Source of the DNA: Panorpa germanica
Taxonomy: Eukaryota; Arthropoda; Insecta; Mecoptera; Panorpidae
Reading direction: 5' to 3'
Assembly (NCBI GenBank): GCA_963678705.1
Contig: OY783205.1
Coordinates: 186,001-250,000, forward strand
DNA: 64,000 bases
Part shown: positions 1-11,501 of the stretch, one piece after another
How the letters are laid out: each line of letters starts with the position of its first letter
Numbering within the stretch: position 1 is the first letter of the stretch
Translations under genes and position numbers: made by a program
Notes under the pieces: generated by a model
Told to the model about the DNA's origin: nothing
Databases searched by the model: none
Seen by the model: the letters and a program-made list of their open reading frames with translations, nothing else

Positions 1-289
1 AGTATTTAAGAGCCAGAGTGTTTTCTATTTCTTGATACACATACCACTACATAAGCATCTGCACCATGTATGATTTTTGCGTGGAAGTTAAAAAAAAGGT
101 CTTTTAAGATATGCTTTATTTACAATTTTAATTGCATTGCATTTCACAATAAATATTCCCAAGCATAGTAGAATAAATACATTTAATAATTATCGAAATT
201 ACATTTATAATTCTACTTTTAAATGTTTTTAGAGAAATTCAAAACTCTAATCCATTTTAAATTCTACACAGTACTTACACATTTCCAAG

Positions 290-365
290 AGGTTTTATGC
301 TTGACGTTAGGCTTCGGGTTCAATCTGCGGACCGCCGTTGTATTTTTTTGGATTTGATTAGTATT
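290..365 (+). mobile_element. tRNA-derived SINE fragment
   Basis: A segment with 'atgcttgac' followed by a B-box-like 'cgggttcaatc' resembles the heads of other copies in this window (9650, 23475, and reverse copies at 16760, 35080, 62040). It is short and diverged, and the assignment rests on those copies. Confidence 0.35.
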
Positions 366-1841
366 AAAGTTTAATTGCATATGCTCACATAATCATAAAC
401 TTGTTAGATTAGACAGCACATAACAACTGACTCAAGACCCAAAAAAGGAGTTAGCATCGGAAAGATGCTATCGGAGATGTTGATATATAAAAAAACTAAA
501 AAGTATTAATACTATTATTATACGAACTAGGTGTACGAGTCCATACATCAGAGTATGTCTTTATGTGTCAATAGAAAAACAATACACTTACAATTTAGCA
601 AATTAAAGACTGATACGTAGTTCAAACGCTAGACTAGAGTGCAGAATGACATGAACATACGTCACTCGACTTGCAAATATCAACCCAATGCACCTAATAA
701 GAAAAAAATATATTTTTAATATAATGTGTACTTTAAAAGACATTTGAAATAATGAAAATAAATAATAACTTACAATTTAGGTCATGGTCAAGTGCACTAG
801 GAAGTCACCGAAAACTGGACGATTACTCTATGTAGAAAGAACTAAAAAATATATAAAAATTATAATCTATTAAAAAATCTAATGACTTAAATGTGGAAGT
901 ATTTTACAAAAATGTTTTTTTATTACATGAAGTTAACAAAAATGAAATTAAACTCACTAATAATCGTTAAACAACTGGTTAAAACATGTTTTCTTGTACT
1001 AATTGATTAACGTAACAATAACCTCAAAAAAAAATATATTTTTTATTGAAATTGCAATATTAACGAATTGACAAATTGTTAATCCTTTAAGTATTAAACA
1101 TATTAAACTAATTTCAGTGTGGATTAATCATTATGAATTTGAATTCAATTCCTTGTGTGCAAACATTTTATTATTATGTTTTGGCAACGATTGTTAAACA
1201 CTACTAACTTGACAGTTGACATGTACTATGGTATGATGCCCCAACGCGCACTGGCCAGCTCGGAAATTGCAAGTCGCCCACATAGAAAAACAATGCAGAA
1301 TAAAAATTGCACTCGGCACTTAATGTGTGTATAATTTTTTGCGCGCATATTTTAAAATTTTATATTATAAATTCTTAACTATTTTTTAGACTAGATGTCG
1401 TCAGTGAGAGGACTTAATATCGGATCGAATAGGCCGACGTTAAATAAATTAATTAAACTAATAATAATAAAAATATTTAATTTTTTGAAAAACAGAAAAA
1501 TATTTAGATATTTTGGCAAACAAAATTGAAATTTGTTTTATACAAAAAATTTATTAACATATGATGAATTAAGTTTTAAAGTAGTGGCAGTGGATTCTGA
1601 ATAAGAGAAAAAAAATTTGGTATGCAATTTTCATAAAAATAATTATATGTACCTGCACAGCAAAGTGGCCGCGAGTATTATTGCATGATGTCAAACTGCG
1701 GTGTCTTAGGATTCGATACCTGGACCAGCGCTATATATTTTGGGTTTGTTTGTTTAGACTTTGTTTCAAATTTTGATTTCGTGTATCGCCGACAACATAC
1801 TGGCCGAGGACTGTTGAGTGTTCGGATTCAATTCCTATCCT

Positions 1842-1956
1842 ATATTATAATGTTCCAAGTGAAAGTTTATATGTTTATATGTTTACGTCATTCGTATGGT
1901 GGCTCGAAAACGGCTCCGCGCATTTTCCTGAAAATTGTCTATTTCGTAGAGAAATA
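1842..1956 (+). mobile_element. Partial copy of dispersed repeat family A
   Basis: The block containing 'atggtggctcgaaaacggct' and the phrase 'ctatttcgtagagaaa' recurs at 6338-6830 in the same orientation and at 39245-39632 in reverse. The copy stops where the ACCTT array begins. No protein is encoded; the frame read across it is incidental. Confidence 0.6.
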
Positions 1957-2005
1957 CCTTACCTTACCTTACCTTACCTTACCTTACCTTACCTTACCTT
2001 ACCTT
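1956..2005 (+). repeat. (ACCTT)10 pentanucleotide array
   Basis: Ten uninterrupted copies of ACCTT. It differs from the insect telomere unit TTAGG/CCTAA, so it is an interstitial microsatellite. It abuts the end of a family A repeat, so it may have grown from that element's tail. Confidence 0.95.
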
Positions 2006-3915
2006 ACAAGCTTCATATTAAATATTTATAAAATATTTCAATTTGAAAATATAACAAACTAAAAAGACGTCGCTGTGCGACGGGGGTTAATTCTAATTAA
2101 AGTTAAATTGATCATTTGCCGCCTAATCACAAAAATTTATTAAGCACGGGCCCACATACCATATGTCACCATAGTAAGGGGTCGTAGGTGATGTTAAATA
2201 AATTTTAAGAAAATTTGTGTAATTCGCATATTTAATACATAAATATTAATTTATATCCAGTAACGATTTTTACAGAGAAGGAGTGCCCCGAAAAGCTTTA
2301 GCCCGCATTTAGGCGCTAATGCTAGCACATGACCTACGTCACTAAAAATTCACTAAACGACGTCATTTATTTCAAGAGACATCATCCGATTTCCGACATT
2401 TTGATATACAATGTGAAAATTGTACATTCAATGTTAAATAAACAAACCACCCGTTCAGGATACATGACTATGAGACAGCTAGGGTGATAGGGGATGTTAG
2501 CGGAAGTTATACAGACAATATAATATTCGCTTAGAATGTGAAACACGGAAGAAAAGAGTGCAAGCGTACAAGGGGTCGCCCTTCACAATAATATTTAAAT
2601 AATTATCAAAGCACAATTTAAATTTAAGAAAATGTAATTCAGACTTGCGCAGTCGATGTATAAAGTAAAATCAGTACAGTGTTTCGGACTTGAAAAAAAT
2701 GATTCGACTTCAGTTCAGTATGGTGGAAAAATCAAATTTATATTATGTAACATTACTAAAATATTTAAATAAAATAATAATTAACTAGATGCAGGGTATA
2801 AGGATGGACTTCAATGTAATGTTAAATTTTTCTTCAAATGTTTGTGTTTCTATAATTAGTCTGGTTAATTAAATGGATATTTTAATTGCTTGTATCTTCA
2901 ATAACATTGTAACTTATTAAAAAACATATTTGAGATCCTGATAGTTACATTATGAGTACAATAAATATTATATACATTTCTAGAATTTAAGATATAGTTC
3001 ACTACCCAAATTAAAGTGAGTCCTACGAGAGATATAATTAATTGTATGTGGGAACCCCAAACCAGTATTTACAGATTTACAGTAAATTTAGTGAAATCTA
3101 AGACAAATTGCACTGAGGTATGAAACTATAACGAACCTATGATAAATTCTCACTGTATAAAATGGAATCTGGTGTTGCGGTGGCCACTTAGTATTTCTGT
3201 TGTTAATAGAGTACAAATTTAGATTCATTTGAATTCGACTTTCACCTTCAATTTGGAATCAATTCACACCCTTAAATATCTTTAAATTAATTGTATTTAA
3301 TTTCTAATAGCAACTATTATAAAATGGATGGGTATAACAATTTACATAGCGTACGATTTTTCTTCAAATTTCATCGAATTCCGGAATAAAACAAAGAATT
3401 ACCGAATTAAAATCTTGTCATGGGCGCGGCCATTTATGACTATTTCTATTCGTAATCAACAAAAGCTTGCTGCCTGACCATTAATAAAATGCGTTGAGTT
3501 TAAATGTGTTGTGTTAACTGGAGAGGATGTTTCATGTTATTTGAATTCTGAACACAGATGAAGGTAGTCGAAAGTTCGCATGCAGATGGTTAAAAAGATA
3601 AGCTAAACCAAAGTACAACAAATAAAGCGAAGACGGTGGGGCAAAGGAGAAGCATTCTGCTCAACTCTTCTTTAAAACTTCTAATAAACATGAACCTACA
3701 CAGTTACTGTACACAAATGTAGCATTTACATAACATTTATACAGCACCTGAGATTATGCTTTAGACCTAGACTTATAACACTATGCTATGGACTGTGTTT
3801 ATCAAGTACTCTTATCTATAACATAAACTTAGTTTAAACTTGCTTAAGCTAAGGTTTAGGACGTCGAGTAAGAAAACCCGGGCAGGCACATAAAACATAA
3901 CGAGTTGAAAAATCA

Positions 3916-4205
3916 GGCCATTCATAAATTACGTCACATAAATTTCATGACTTTGTAAATCCATCAACCCTATTGTCACGTCTTATCATACATTGTGGAC
4001 AGTCTCCTTCCTGTTGTGACATCATATATTTGAAAAAAAATATTTTTTTTTTGTCTTATTATTTCCTTCTGATCATGTTTTTTCTTAAATCAAATTACAC
4101 ATTAGATGTTATACCACGAAACCTATAACTCCTTCCTTTCCCTTGTCAGGTCTTGTCACACTTTAGAGAACCCTTTACGTGTGACGTTATTAATGAATGA
4201 ATCCT
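3916..4205. mobile_element. MITE with ACGTCACA inverted ends, copy 1
   Basis: The left end 'ccattcataaattacgtcac' faces a right end whose reverse complement reads 'ttcattaataacgtcacac'. A second copy with the same internal landmarks (a T-rich centre, 'tcttgt' blocks, 'cattagatgt') lies at 33743-34000. There is no coding capacity, so it is non-autonomous. Confidence 0.65.
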
Positions 4206-4742
4206 TATCTCTAAATAAATTATATGAAAGATATTGAGGAAGCATTTAGATATTTCAAAAATAACAAAGAGAGAATAAATGTAAAACTCATGTCAAAGGG
4301 GCTCCGAACTTGCCGCCAGAATATAAATTTGTTATCTATGTTAGATAAAATTGTAACTCTGCATTTTAATTTGCCATGGGAATTTGTTGTTCTAAAATGA
4401 TTTTCAATCACTTCCGATTGTCCGATTGTATTATATAAAAACTATAAACATTGCCGAAATATTCATTCTGTAAAAATAAAGTTTTATTGTCAAGGTATGG
4501 CATTAGCATTTTGGTTAAAATTACAAATGGGCAAACTAATGGGCGGCACGTTTCCAATATGTTTATAGTGGTGATGCACAAAATTGCAATGCCAATTCGA
4601 CGGGCGTCATCATCTGTGTTTTATGAATTTTTTATGAATAATGTAAAAACGAAAAGGTTCATAATTGACAGAACTCCGACGGATTGGTCATTTCGTCACT
4701 TCAGACCAGTGGAAACATTTTGCGCAATACCTGGCCACCTGT

Positions 4743-5138
4743 CAGTGGCGGCCTAAGCAATTGCGAGGCCCCTGGCGACAGATCTTTGCGACGCACTTGT
4801 TTTTGGGTAATTTATTTATTGGAAGTAAGTATTTTTGATGATGATTGACGAGAAATGCAAAAGTTATAAATAAATAAATGTAGAGTTTATAAGTTTTATA
4901 TTGGGAAATTTATAAAAGTTAACAAGCACAAAGACGACAAATATTAATAATGGTAAACGAAGGTACATGAGTGTCTTAAAAGATATGCAGTGATTCAAGT
5001 GGGTTTTCCAAAGCGCGAGGCGCGAGATTCAAATACATCTATAGTGAAGAATTTTTCTACTTGGGTTGTTTCGCGAGGCCCCTACAAGAGCAAGGCCCCA
5101 GGTGGTTGCTCTACTTGCCATCCCCTAAGCCGCCTCTG
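4743..5138. mobile_element. hAT-like MITE with perfect 8-bp target duplication
   Basis: The element starts CAGTGGCGGCCTAAG and ends with the complement of CAGAGGCGGCTTAGG. The 8-bp sequence CCACCTGT stands directly outside both ends (4735-4742 and 5139-5146). Imperfect inverted ends beginning CAG(T/A)GGCGG plus an 8-bp duplication are characteristic of hAT transposons. At 396 bp and with no transposase frame it is non-autonomous. The short frames at 4990-5243 are incidental. Confidence 0.85.
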
Positions 5139-6337
5139 CCACCTGTGTTCCTACCAATTTCCCTTCTGTGCATATCATCACTGTCTGAACGCACAAAACC
5201 AATAAATAACGTTAAAAAGTTTGCTTATAAATTTAATATTTAACAAAGATATTAAATTTCAACAAATTCTTAAACTCGAGTTACAAATATTCAAAATTTT
5301 GATATAAAATTTATAAATAAAAAAAAATAGCTATAAAATTCTTTACAGTTGAGTTATTTTTGGGATGTTACAAAAGGGTCGTTTCAGACTTACCAGTGCA
5401 GACATAAGGGTACGAGGGTACAGGTGTAACGTGATAGATTCTGAGACAATTTAAACTCACAGACTGTGGACGAACGACGGGGTTCGGGGGCAGGGGGTTA
5501 AAAGGGACAGACAGATTGCGTTTACGTTGACTTTGTTTGTGCCGTTTTGAACGTGCAGACGGTGTAGACCTGTTTTCAGCATTGCGCTTATTTGCCTGTG
5601 CGTTTGGGGTCTTTAATATGAATTTTAATATAACAGCCCTTCCCAACATTTCCTAATTAGATATAAAAATAGGGTTTTAACGGATGTGCTGTATCAGTGA
5701 TTTCAAAGAAACAATTATATATATTAGAAAGAATTTTATTCATATTATGCAACTGCAATATTTAAAGGGGGCTCATTGTTCTAGCTCAGTAAATAATTTG
5801 GATCCTATTCGAAATCATATTTATTAAATCTATGATTTTATTCCTTAAATCAGGTTACCCATATTCATTATATGAAATGTCCTAATTACGAGATACAAAT
5901 GGCGAAACCACTTCAGCTTTCATAGTCTAAACGACGAAAAAGTTGAGGTGAACTACAGTTGAAGTGAACAAAATGGCGGAAACTTCACATAGCGAGACAT
6001 TTCACCAATTTGTTTACTGAGAGTACGCCTTAGCGCAGGAGCCCCCAATATCTTAGTACGGTACTGGCTGCACATTACATGTAAACATTTTAAACAAAAG
6101 TCGAATTGTAGTAATCCTAAATGGGTAAAAATATCGAGCATCCGCCATAATGAAGTAATGCAGAGCAAGATGTACCCCATAAACGATCGTGAAAGAAGAC
6201 AATGTTCAATTGTTGCCTTGGATCCCATCAATAATTTAGCACTAATCAATAATTATCTAATTTCTCCCACCCACCGACTTTTTTTGACAACCAACATTCA
6301 TTCTGAACATAGCTTCTTGTACTACAAAATCTATTAA

Positions 6338-6830
6338 TTGTTCCAACTGAAAGTTTATATGTTTATTTGTTTATATGCGACCGCGATTTGTATGGTGGCT
6401 CGAAAACGGCTCCGCGCATTTTCTTAAAAATTGCCTATTTCACAGAGAAAATAATTCTAAGACTTTTGGCGTCCTCAGATATTTTCCCTGAATTTCCTGG
6501 AAACCCGTAATTTTGGAAAAACTAAAGAATTTTTTTTACTTTTTGCTCTTAACTATTTGGCATGTGTATTACGGTGATCAATGTTTACATTTTTTAAAAA
6601 TTAAAAATTGAAAAAGGGGGCATTGCGAAAATTAGGGGGCCCGGTAGGAAACATTGGAGAAAACTCAAATTTCGGATTACTCAATAATAAAATATGTTAT
6701 TACAAAAAAAATTAAAATAAAAAAAAAAAATTTGGGGGCGGTTTTTGCCGAGGTGAAAAATTGGGCTAGAAAGTTGAAATTTTATATATAGGCTAACTTT
6801 GGTACCTAATTTACGAATCGAAAAAAAAAT
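6338..6830 (+). mobile_element. Dispersed repeat family A, longest copy
   Basis: The copy runs from 'tttatatgtttatttg' to 'aactttggtacctaat'. It matches 39245-39632 in reverse orientation along most of its length, including 'tttttgccgagg' and 'cggctccgcgcatttt'. It shows no open frame and no clear terminal repeat, so the class is unresolved. Confidence 0.6.
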
Positions 6831-9649
6831 CCATAATTTTGACAAAAAGTTGGTCAAATCACGAATAAATTGAAAATATTTTTTATTTTGTTAAAAAAAA
6901 TATATTTTTTGTCAGTTTATATGAAAAATTATTTAAAATTATTTTATTATTTATTATTTATGAATTATTATTTAATTTGTTAAATCTAATGAATCGGCTA
7001 TTTCCCAGCATTCAATATTCTCACCCACTGTGTCGTTAAGTAACTTTAATAAAAAACAATTTAACATAAAAATAATAAGTGATACAATTTGCAGAATTTC
7101 GCAATAAGGAAACTACCCACGGTACCGCTTTAAGAGATTTTGTAGTAGATACGAGATAATGATTTGGCGCTCTCCCTCTAGCTTAGAATAGCCGAGAAAT
7201 TAAATTACACTAGGTGCCACTTTTTTGCATATTTTTGCAGTACTAACCGCACGCCCCTCGAACCGGCCCTGGCTACCCAATAATCAAAATGAGATTTGAT
7301 CCTGATAAATAACATTATCAATATGTGGAACAATTTTATAGAATTTCAGATAAAGATTCAGATAAAGATAGTCTCAGAGAGACGATTTTTTTTATATACA
7401 TACGTCTTTTTTACACAAAGAATTTGTACCCGTTTAGCGTTTTTGTTTGTGAAATAAATTGAATAGAGTCTAGCGATGTAGCGATTGTATGAGTCTAAGC
7501 TAGTTTTTATAAAAAGGGGATATTTTATTTTTATAATATATTAATCGCGTCAGGTGACTCTTTTTGTTAAATTCTATGGATACATCTCTTACCATACTCG
7601 TACACCAGACATGCATGTGTGTATAAACCATTTAGACTCTGCCCCCCACCCTCTCCCCCTCAAGCTTCTCTCCAAGGACTCTGGGATAATATTAATAAAC
7701 GCAGTACGCACTTCCCACATATGCATGCAACAGAATGTGTAAATAAAAAGAGATAGCTATAATATGCGTTTATATATTATTTCTCTTTCACTCACATTAC
7801 GTATTATGTATGTTACGAGTTTCTATTTTGTACAGTATAGAAAACTAGTTTTTTAAAATCTTGTTTTAAATAATGTATATAAATATATAATTTATAAAAT
7901 AAAATAATAGTAAAGCGAATTCAACAGCTAATGAAATAGGTTAGGTTTGTTTCCTGGTTTATTTGTCATATGCTGGGCATGTTATCATGTGCAACTCATT
8001 CAATTCTTGTGTGCACCTGTTAACAAGTTATTTATGCATTATAATGGCACCTGACCTGACCTGGCAATGTGCAAGTGCAAATGCAAATGCAAATGCGTTT
8101 CTGTGAAAACCAAATTTACCAACCATTTTGTTACATTTGGTAAACCAGTGCAGTGCAAGGTTATTAACTTACTAGGTTGCCAAAAACTAATTCCAAGCTT
8201 CATTTTCTACTTCTCATGTAGAAAAATTGTCCTGCAGTGCAATGTAACACTTACTAGCTTACTGCAAGCTAACTAATGCAAACGTTACATTTTCTACCTG
8301 GGAGGTTAAACAAGAAAATAATTAACATAATTTGTATTATAGTTTTACACACATACGCGAACGCACACACATAAAAACCGCAAACAAGAGACACGACTGT
8401 CTTAAGACAATTTTGTATTTGTCAGTGCTAATAATTGTCTTAGGAAGGATAACTCTGAGTAGAATTTTTGGATCAAATTCGAAATTTTAATTGGATGCGA
8501 TAAAATTGATTAAAATTCAAAGGGTTGTATGGGCTGGTGTGCTATACGAATGAAAGAAGAGAAAAACACAAGGAGAATATTTTTGGTCAAGCACATGTAC
8601 ACTCGAAGAAGAACTAAACGCAAATGCACATGGGTCGAAAACTTAATGCTATAAAATATTTGTCTACAGGAACTTTTTTTGGAAGCCAACGAACGAATTA
8701 AGAGTTTTAATTTGTGTCATTATTGGAATCTGCGAGCGATTATTGTTAGAGTTTTTATTACTTAAGACTACTAGTATATCAAAATTTCTCAAAAATAAGC
8801 AAGCATTTACGAAAAACTGATTCCTTTCAAATAAATTTGACAACTTTTTAAAATGTTATAAAACGCACAATCATGCGCACACAATTGAAAAGGACAACTA
8901 TACATTCTTTATATATATTTCTATTTCTATCTAACGCGCATATTATATTAAAATAATTTGTATGTGTTTGTATATGTATTTGTTATTTTTTATTTCGCTG
9001 CTTATCCCCGCCAGTTTGACTTCTTCTTTCTCCCTCTTCCTCTTCCGCCCTCGCCGCGCATAAAACCCGCCAATCGGCCAATCCAACCCCTATCGTGTTA
9101 TCGAACAATTTCATCATCCCTCTTACTCCATCATACTCCAAAGTTTTCATATGTCCATCTCACTCTAGCCCCGTCATCACACAAACAGTAAATGACCCTT
9201 TTTTATATAATAACCTTTTTTTTGGTAGGTTAAAAAACAGTCCTTTTTTTAGTTAGTCAGTCTATTATAAGGCTGTTTATGAAATTGAAAAATACATACT
9301 TCTTCTATATCTAAAATCTATGATTTCGACATTTTAAATATGATGCAACGTAAGACAAAATATACTCAGTCATTTACTCTACTGAGTTCTATTTACTCTC
9401 ATAATTTTAGACCCTACCTTGTAATTATTTAACATTGCATTTCAATATTAGACGATTTTTCAAATTACTATTTCTGACAAAATTATTCAATTTAAGTTCT
9501 TCTTACGGTATCAGACGTATTTTGAAATTTTTTAAGGTCAGTATATAGCTTTGAGTGTGCTTATCAGCCTAATTTTGTCAAAAGCGGCAATTTGAAAAAA
9601 AAAATTCCGAAAATTATCTCATGTGAAAGGGCTCTAATATATGTAATAG

Positions 9650-9745
9650 AGGTCGATAGCACTGATATTTGACATTACTGTGTCTTCAGATTCAATCCAC
9701 AGAAGAGCATTATATTTTCTCGATTTGGTTGTTACCAAAGTTTAG
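9650..9745 (+). mobile_element. tRNA-derived SINE, 5' head
   Basis: 'gaggtcgatagcac' sits at the A-box position and 'cttcagattcaatcc' at the B-box position, followed by the shared body 'attatattttctcgatttgg'. It aligns by eye with the reverse copies at 16530-16762 and 61853-62040. Confidence 0.5.
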
Positions 9746-10264
9746 AGGTTTTTAATAATTTAACTTCCTTTAGTTTTCGCGGCAATTTTAAAAATTTAGA
9801 TCATAATTGTCAAGTCCTTTGTCATTTGATGTTGTGTTATTTCTCAGATGGTTTTATATAAATATTTTGCACGATGTTAGTAGATGTTGCAGTGATGTAT
9901 CAAGAGTGATGGGGCCCGGAATAGTACTCAATAGGAGGCTTATAATTGTCATAGCTATATGGAGTGACGCATATTCAATATGGGAGTCCTTCAAATATCT
10001 AGGAATATTCCGGCTGTTAAGCATAGTGCAAAAAAAAAAAGTTTTCTTTCAACCTCAGAGCTCTCACTCGAAAGAAATCAACTGTATCCAGTCACAATTG
10101 CTTTGAACGATACGCTTATTTCGTGTTTTTAGAATTCTAATCCGCCTCTCGGTACGTTTCTGAGATGTTGTCTATAATTTGACGGGGAAATGTATTTTAT
10201 GGTATTTTAGAGTATTAAATGCATATTTATTAAACATATAATCAATTGAATTGTCAACTATTCA

Positions 10265-10360
10265 AAACTAGAAAATATAACGCTTGTCCAAAAATTGAAC
10301 CAGAGGGCACAGCTGTGTGACATTAAGCATTAACGCCCATTGACCATCTAATAATATTGC
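10265..10360 (-). mobile_element. tRNA-derived SINE fragment
   Basis: Read on the minus strand: 'caatgggcgttaatgc' (A-box region), then 'ctctggttcaattttt' (B-box region), then 'gttatattttctag'. This is the same order as in the other copies. Confidence 0.45.
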
Positions 10361-10819
10361 TTTCAAATTTTAATTTTATTTTGAATAGTAAAATACCTAA
10401 TTTTAGGAAAGTCAAAATAATATATAGAACAAATCAAATTTTATTTCATAATAGTTGGGATTGTATAAAATAGCAAAGACAAGTATTTGTTCTGCAAATA
10501 AATATTTTTTAAACTTATTATGTAACCTTTATGCAACAAGTATACTTAAGCAGAGTATTTCACAACACCCTAAACTATTATTGTTTTTACTGAAAATATA
10601 TAAAATTCGTGTAGGCGATTTTTGTTAGTTTGTGCGTATACAGTGAAGCATACAGCCAAGAGCCAACCATAGACCATTATTAGAAAAATTATAAAAGCCT
10701 ATTTTGCTATCTTTCTATTTCATTTCTTTGTGGGGTGTAGGAAGGGCCTGTCCATAGTCCTAGACGAAGTGTATACTATACACTGTACACTGTATATGGG
10801 ATATCAAAAGTGCGTAAAA

Positions 10820-11501
10820 TATCTACACTACTGTTGAGTCCGTGTGCGTGTGCGTTAGCGTGTCCGTGATCGAGTGTCGAGACTTCAGCGTGTTTTGAGT
10901 ACGCACGCAGTTTGCGTTGGTATTTGTGCACCGCATACGCATACGCACATACGCATATACGCACATACGCATATACGCACATACGCATACGAGTCGTACA
11001 CATGTGGTGCGTGAAGCATTCATTCTGACTAGTGGTAGTACCCGCCTATTGACAATGTGTATGTGAAGTCGCAGCAACGAGCACAGGGCACAGACACATA
11101 GAAACGATTTGTCTAGCGCTAGTTAAATCCTATAGCCTATGTGCAGTGCATTTTGTGGATTTGTACTATAGTACAGTGTAGAATACACCAAACAGCAGAA
11201 ATCGAGACATCGAGAATTAAGTTTAGCTGTTTGGCTGTTTAGACTTCCCCACAGTCGCGGTTCAAACGCCAAACTATGCAGATCTTACATTTTTTTGAAA
11301 ATTCATGTATATTCAGTGATTTTGTAAAAAATTATATAATTTCATAAATAATATCATCCGTGCTAATATTTTTAAAAAACATTTTTTATATTTTTGGACT
11401 TTTTTGTGGTTTGTGTGATGTGACCTTAGTGCGGATGATTCAAAAATTCAAAATTTCTGTGCAAAATTTTTCTGTTTGAAATTTCTTCGAAATTTCGCCA
11501 C
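10820..11501 (+). promoter_or_regulatory. CpG-rich stretch with possible 5' untranslated exon of the Ribbon-like gene
   Basis: This segment is much richer in CG dinucleotides than its surroundings and ends in a strong splice donor, CCAC|GTAAGT, after 11501. The next good acceptor in a gene context is TTGCAG at 22531-22536, 30 nt before the ATG of the Ribbon-like gene; that short leader shows an upstream untranslated exon must exist. Its placement here is inference: the transcription start is not seen and the implied intron is about 11 kb. Confidence 0.35.
10929..10991. repeat. CGCATA/CGCACATA minisatellite
   Basis: Tandem variants of 'cgcatacgcacatacgcata', about 18 nt each, alternating 'cgcacata' and 'cgcatata'. 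It lies inside the CpG-rich putative promoter stretch. The frames read through it on the minus strand are repeat artefacts (Arg/Tyr/Val/Cys strings). Confidence 0.85.

Larger units (their letters stand above)
1..10759. other. Gene-free, repeat-rich intergenic region
   Basis: No open frame here shows conserved motifs together with splice borders. The longer frames (for example 1685-2062, 5368-5649, 9807-10106) have AT-driven composition or lie inside repeats. The stretch holds SINE fragments, two or three MITEs, a pentanucleotide array and dispersed repeats, listed separately. A diverged relative of the CCCAGTAAACA MITE is visible around 5855-6020. Confidence 0.7.

Noticed and set aside
1956..2005. 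Interstitial telomere repeat
   Set aside because: The unit is ACCTT, not CCTAA/TTAGG.
1685..2062. 125-codon frame
   Set aside because: It crosses a dispersed repeat and the pentanucleotide array; the Leu-Thr-Pro-Tyr strings are repeat translation.
9807..10106. 99-codon frame
   Set aside because: It has no recognisable motif or ATG context and includes poly-A; I found no splice partners.
10776..11077. Two overlapping minus-strand frames rich in Arg, Tyr, Cys and Val
   Set aside because: They translate the CGCATA minisatellite.
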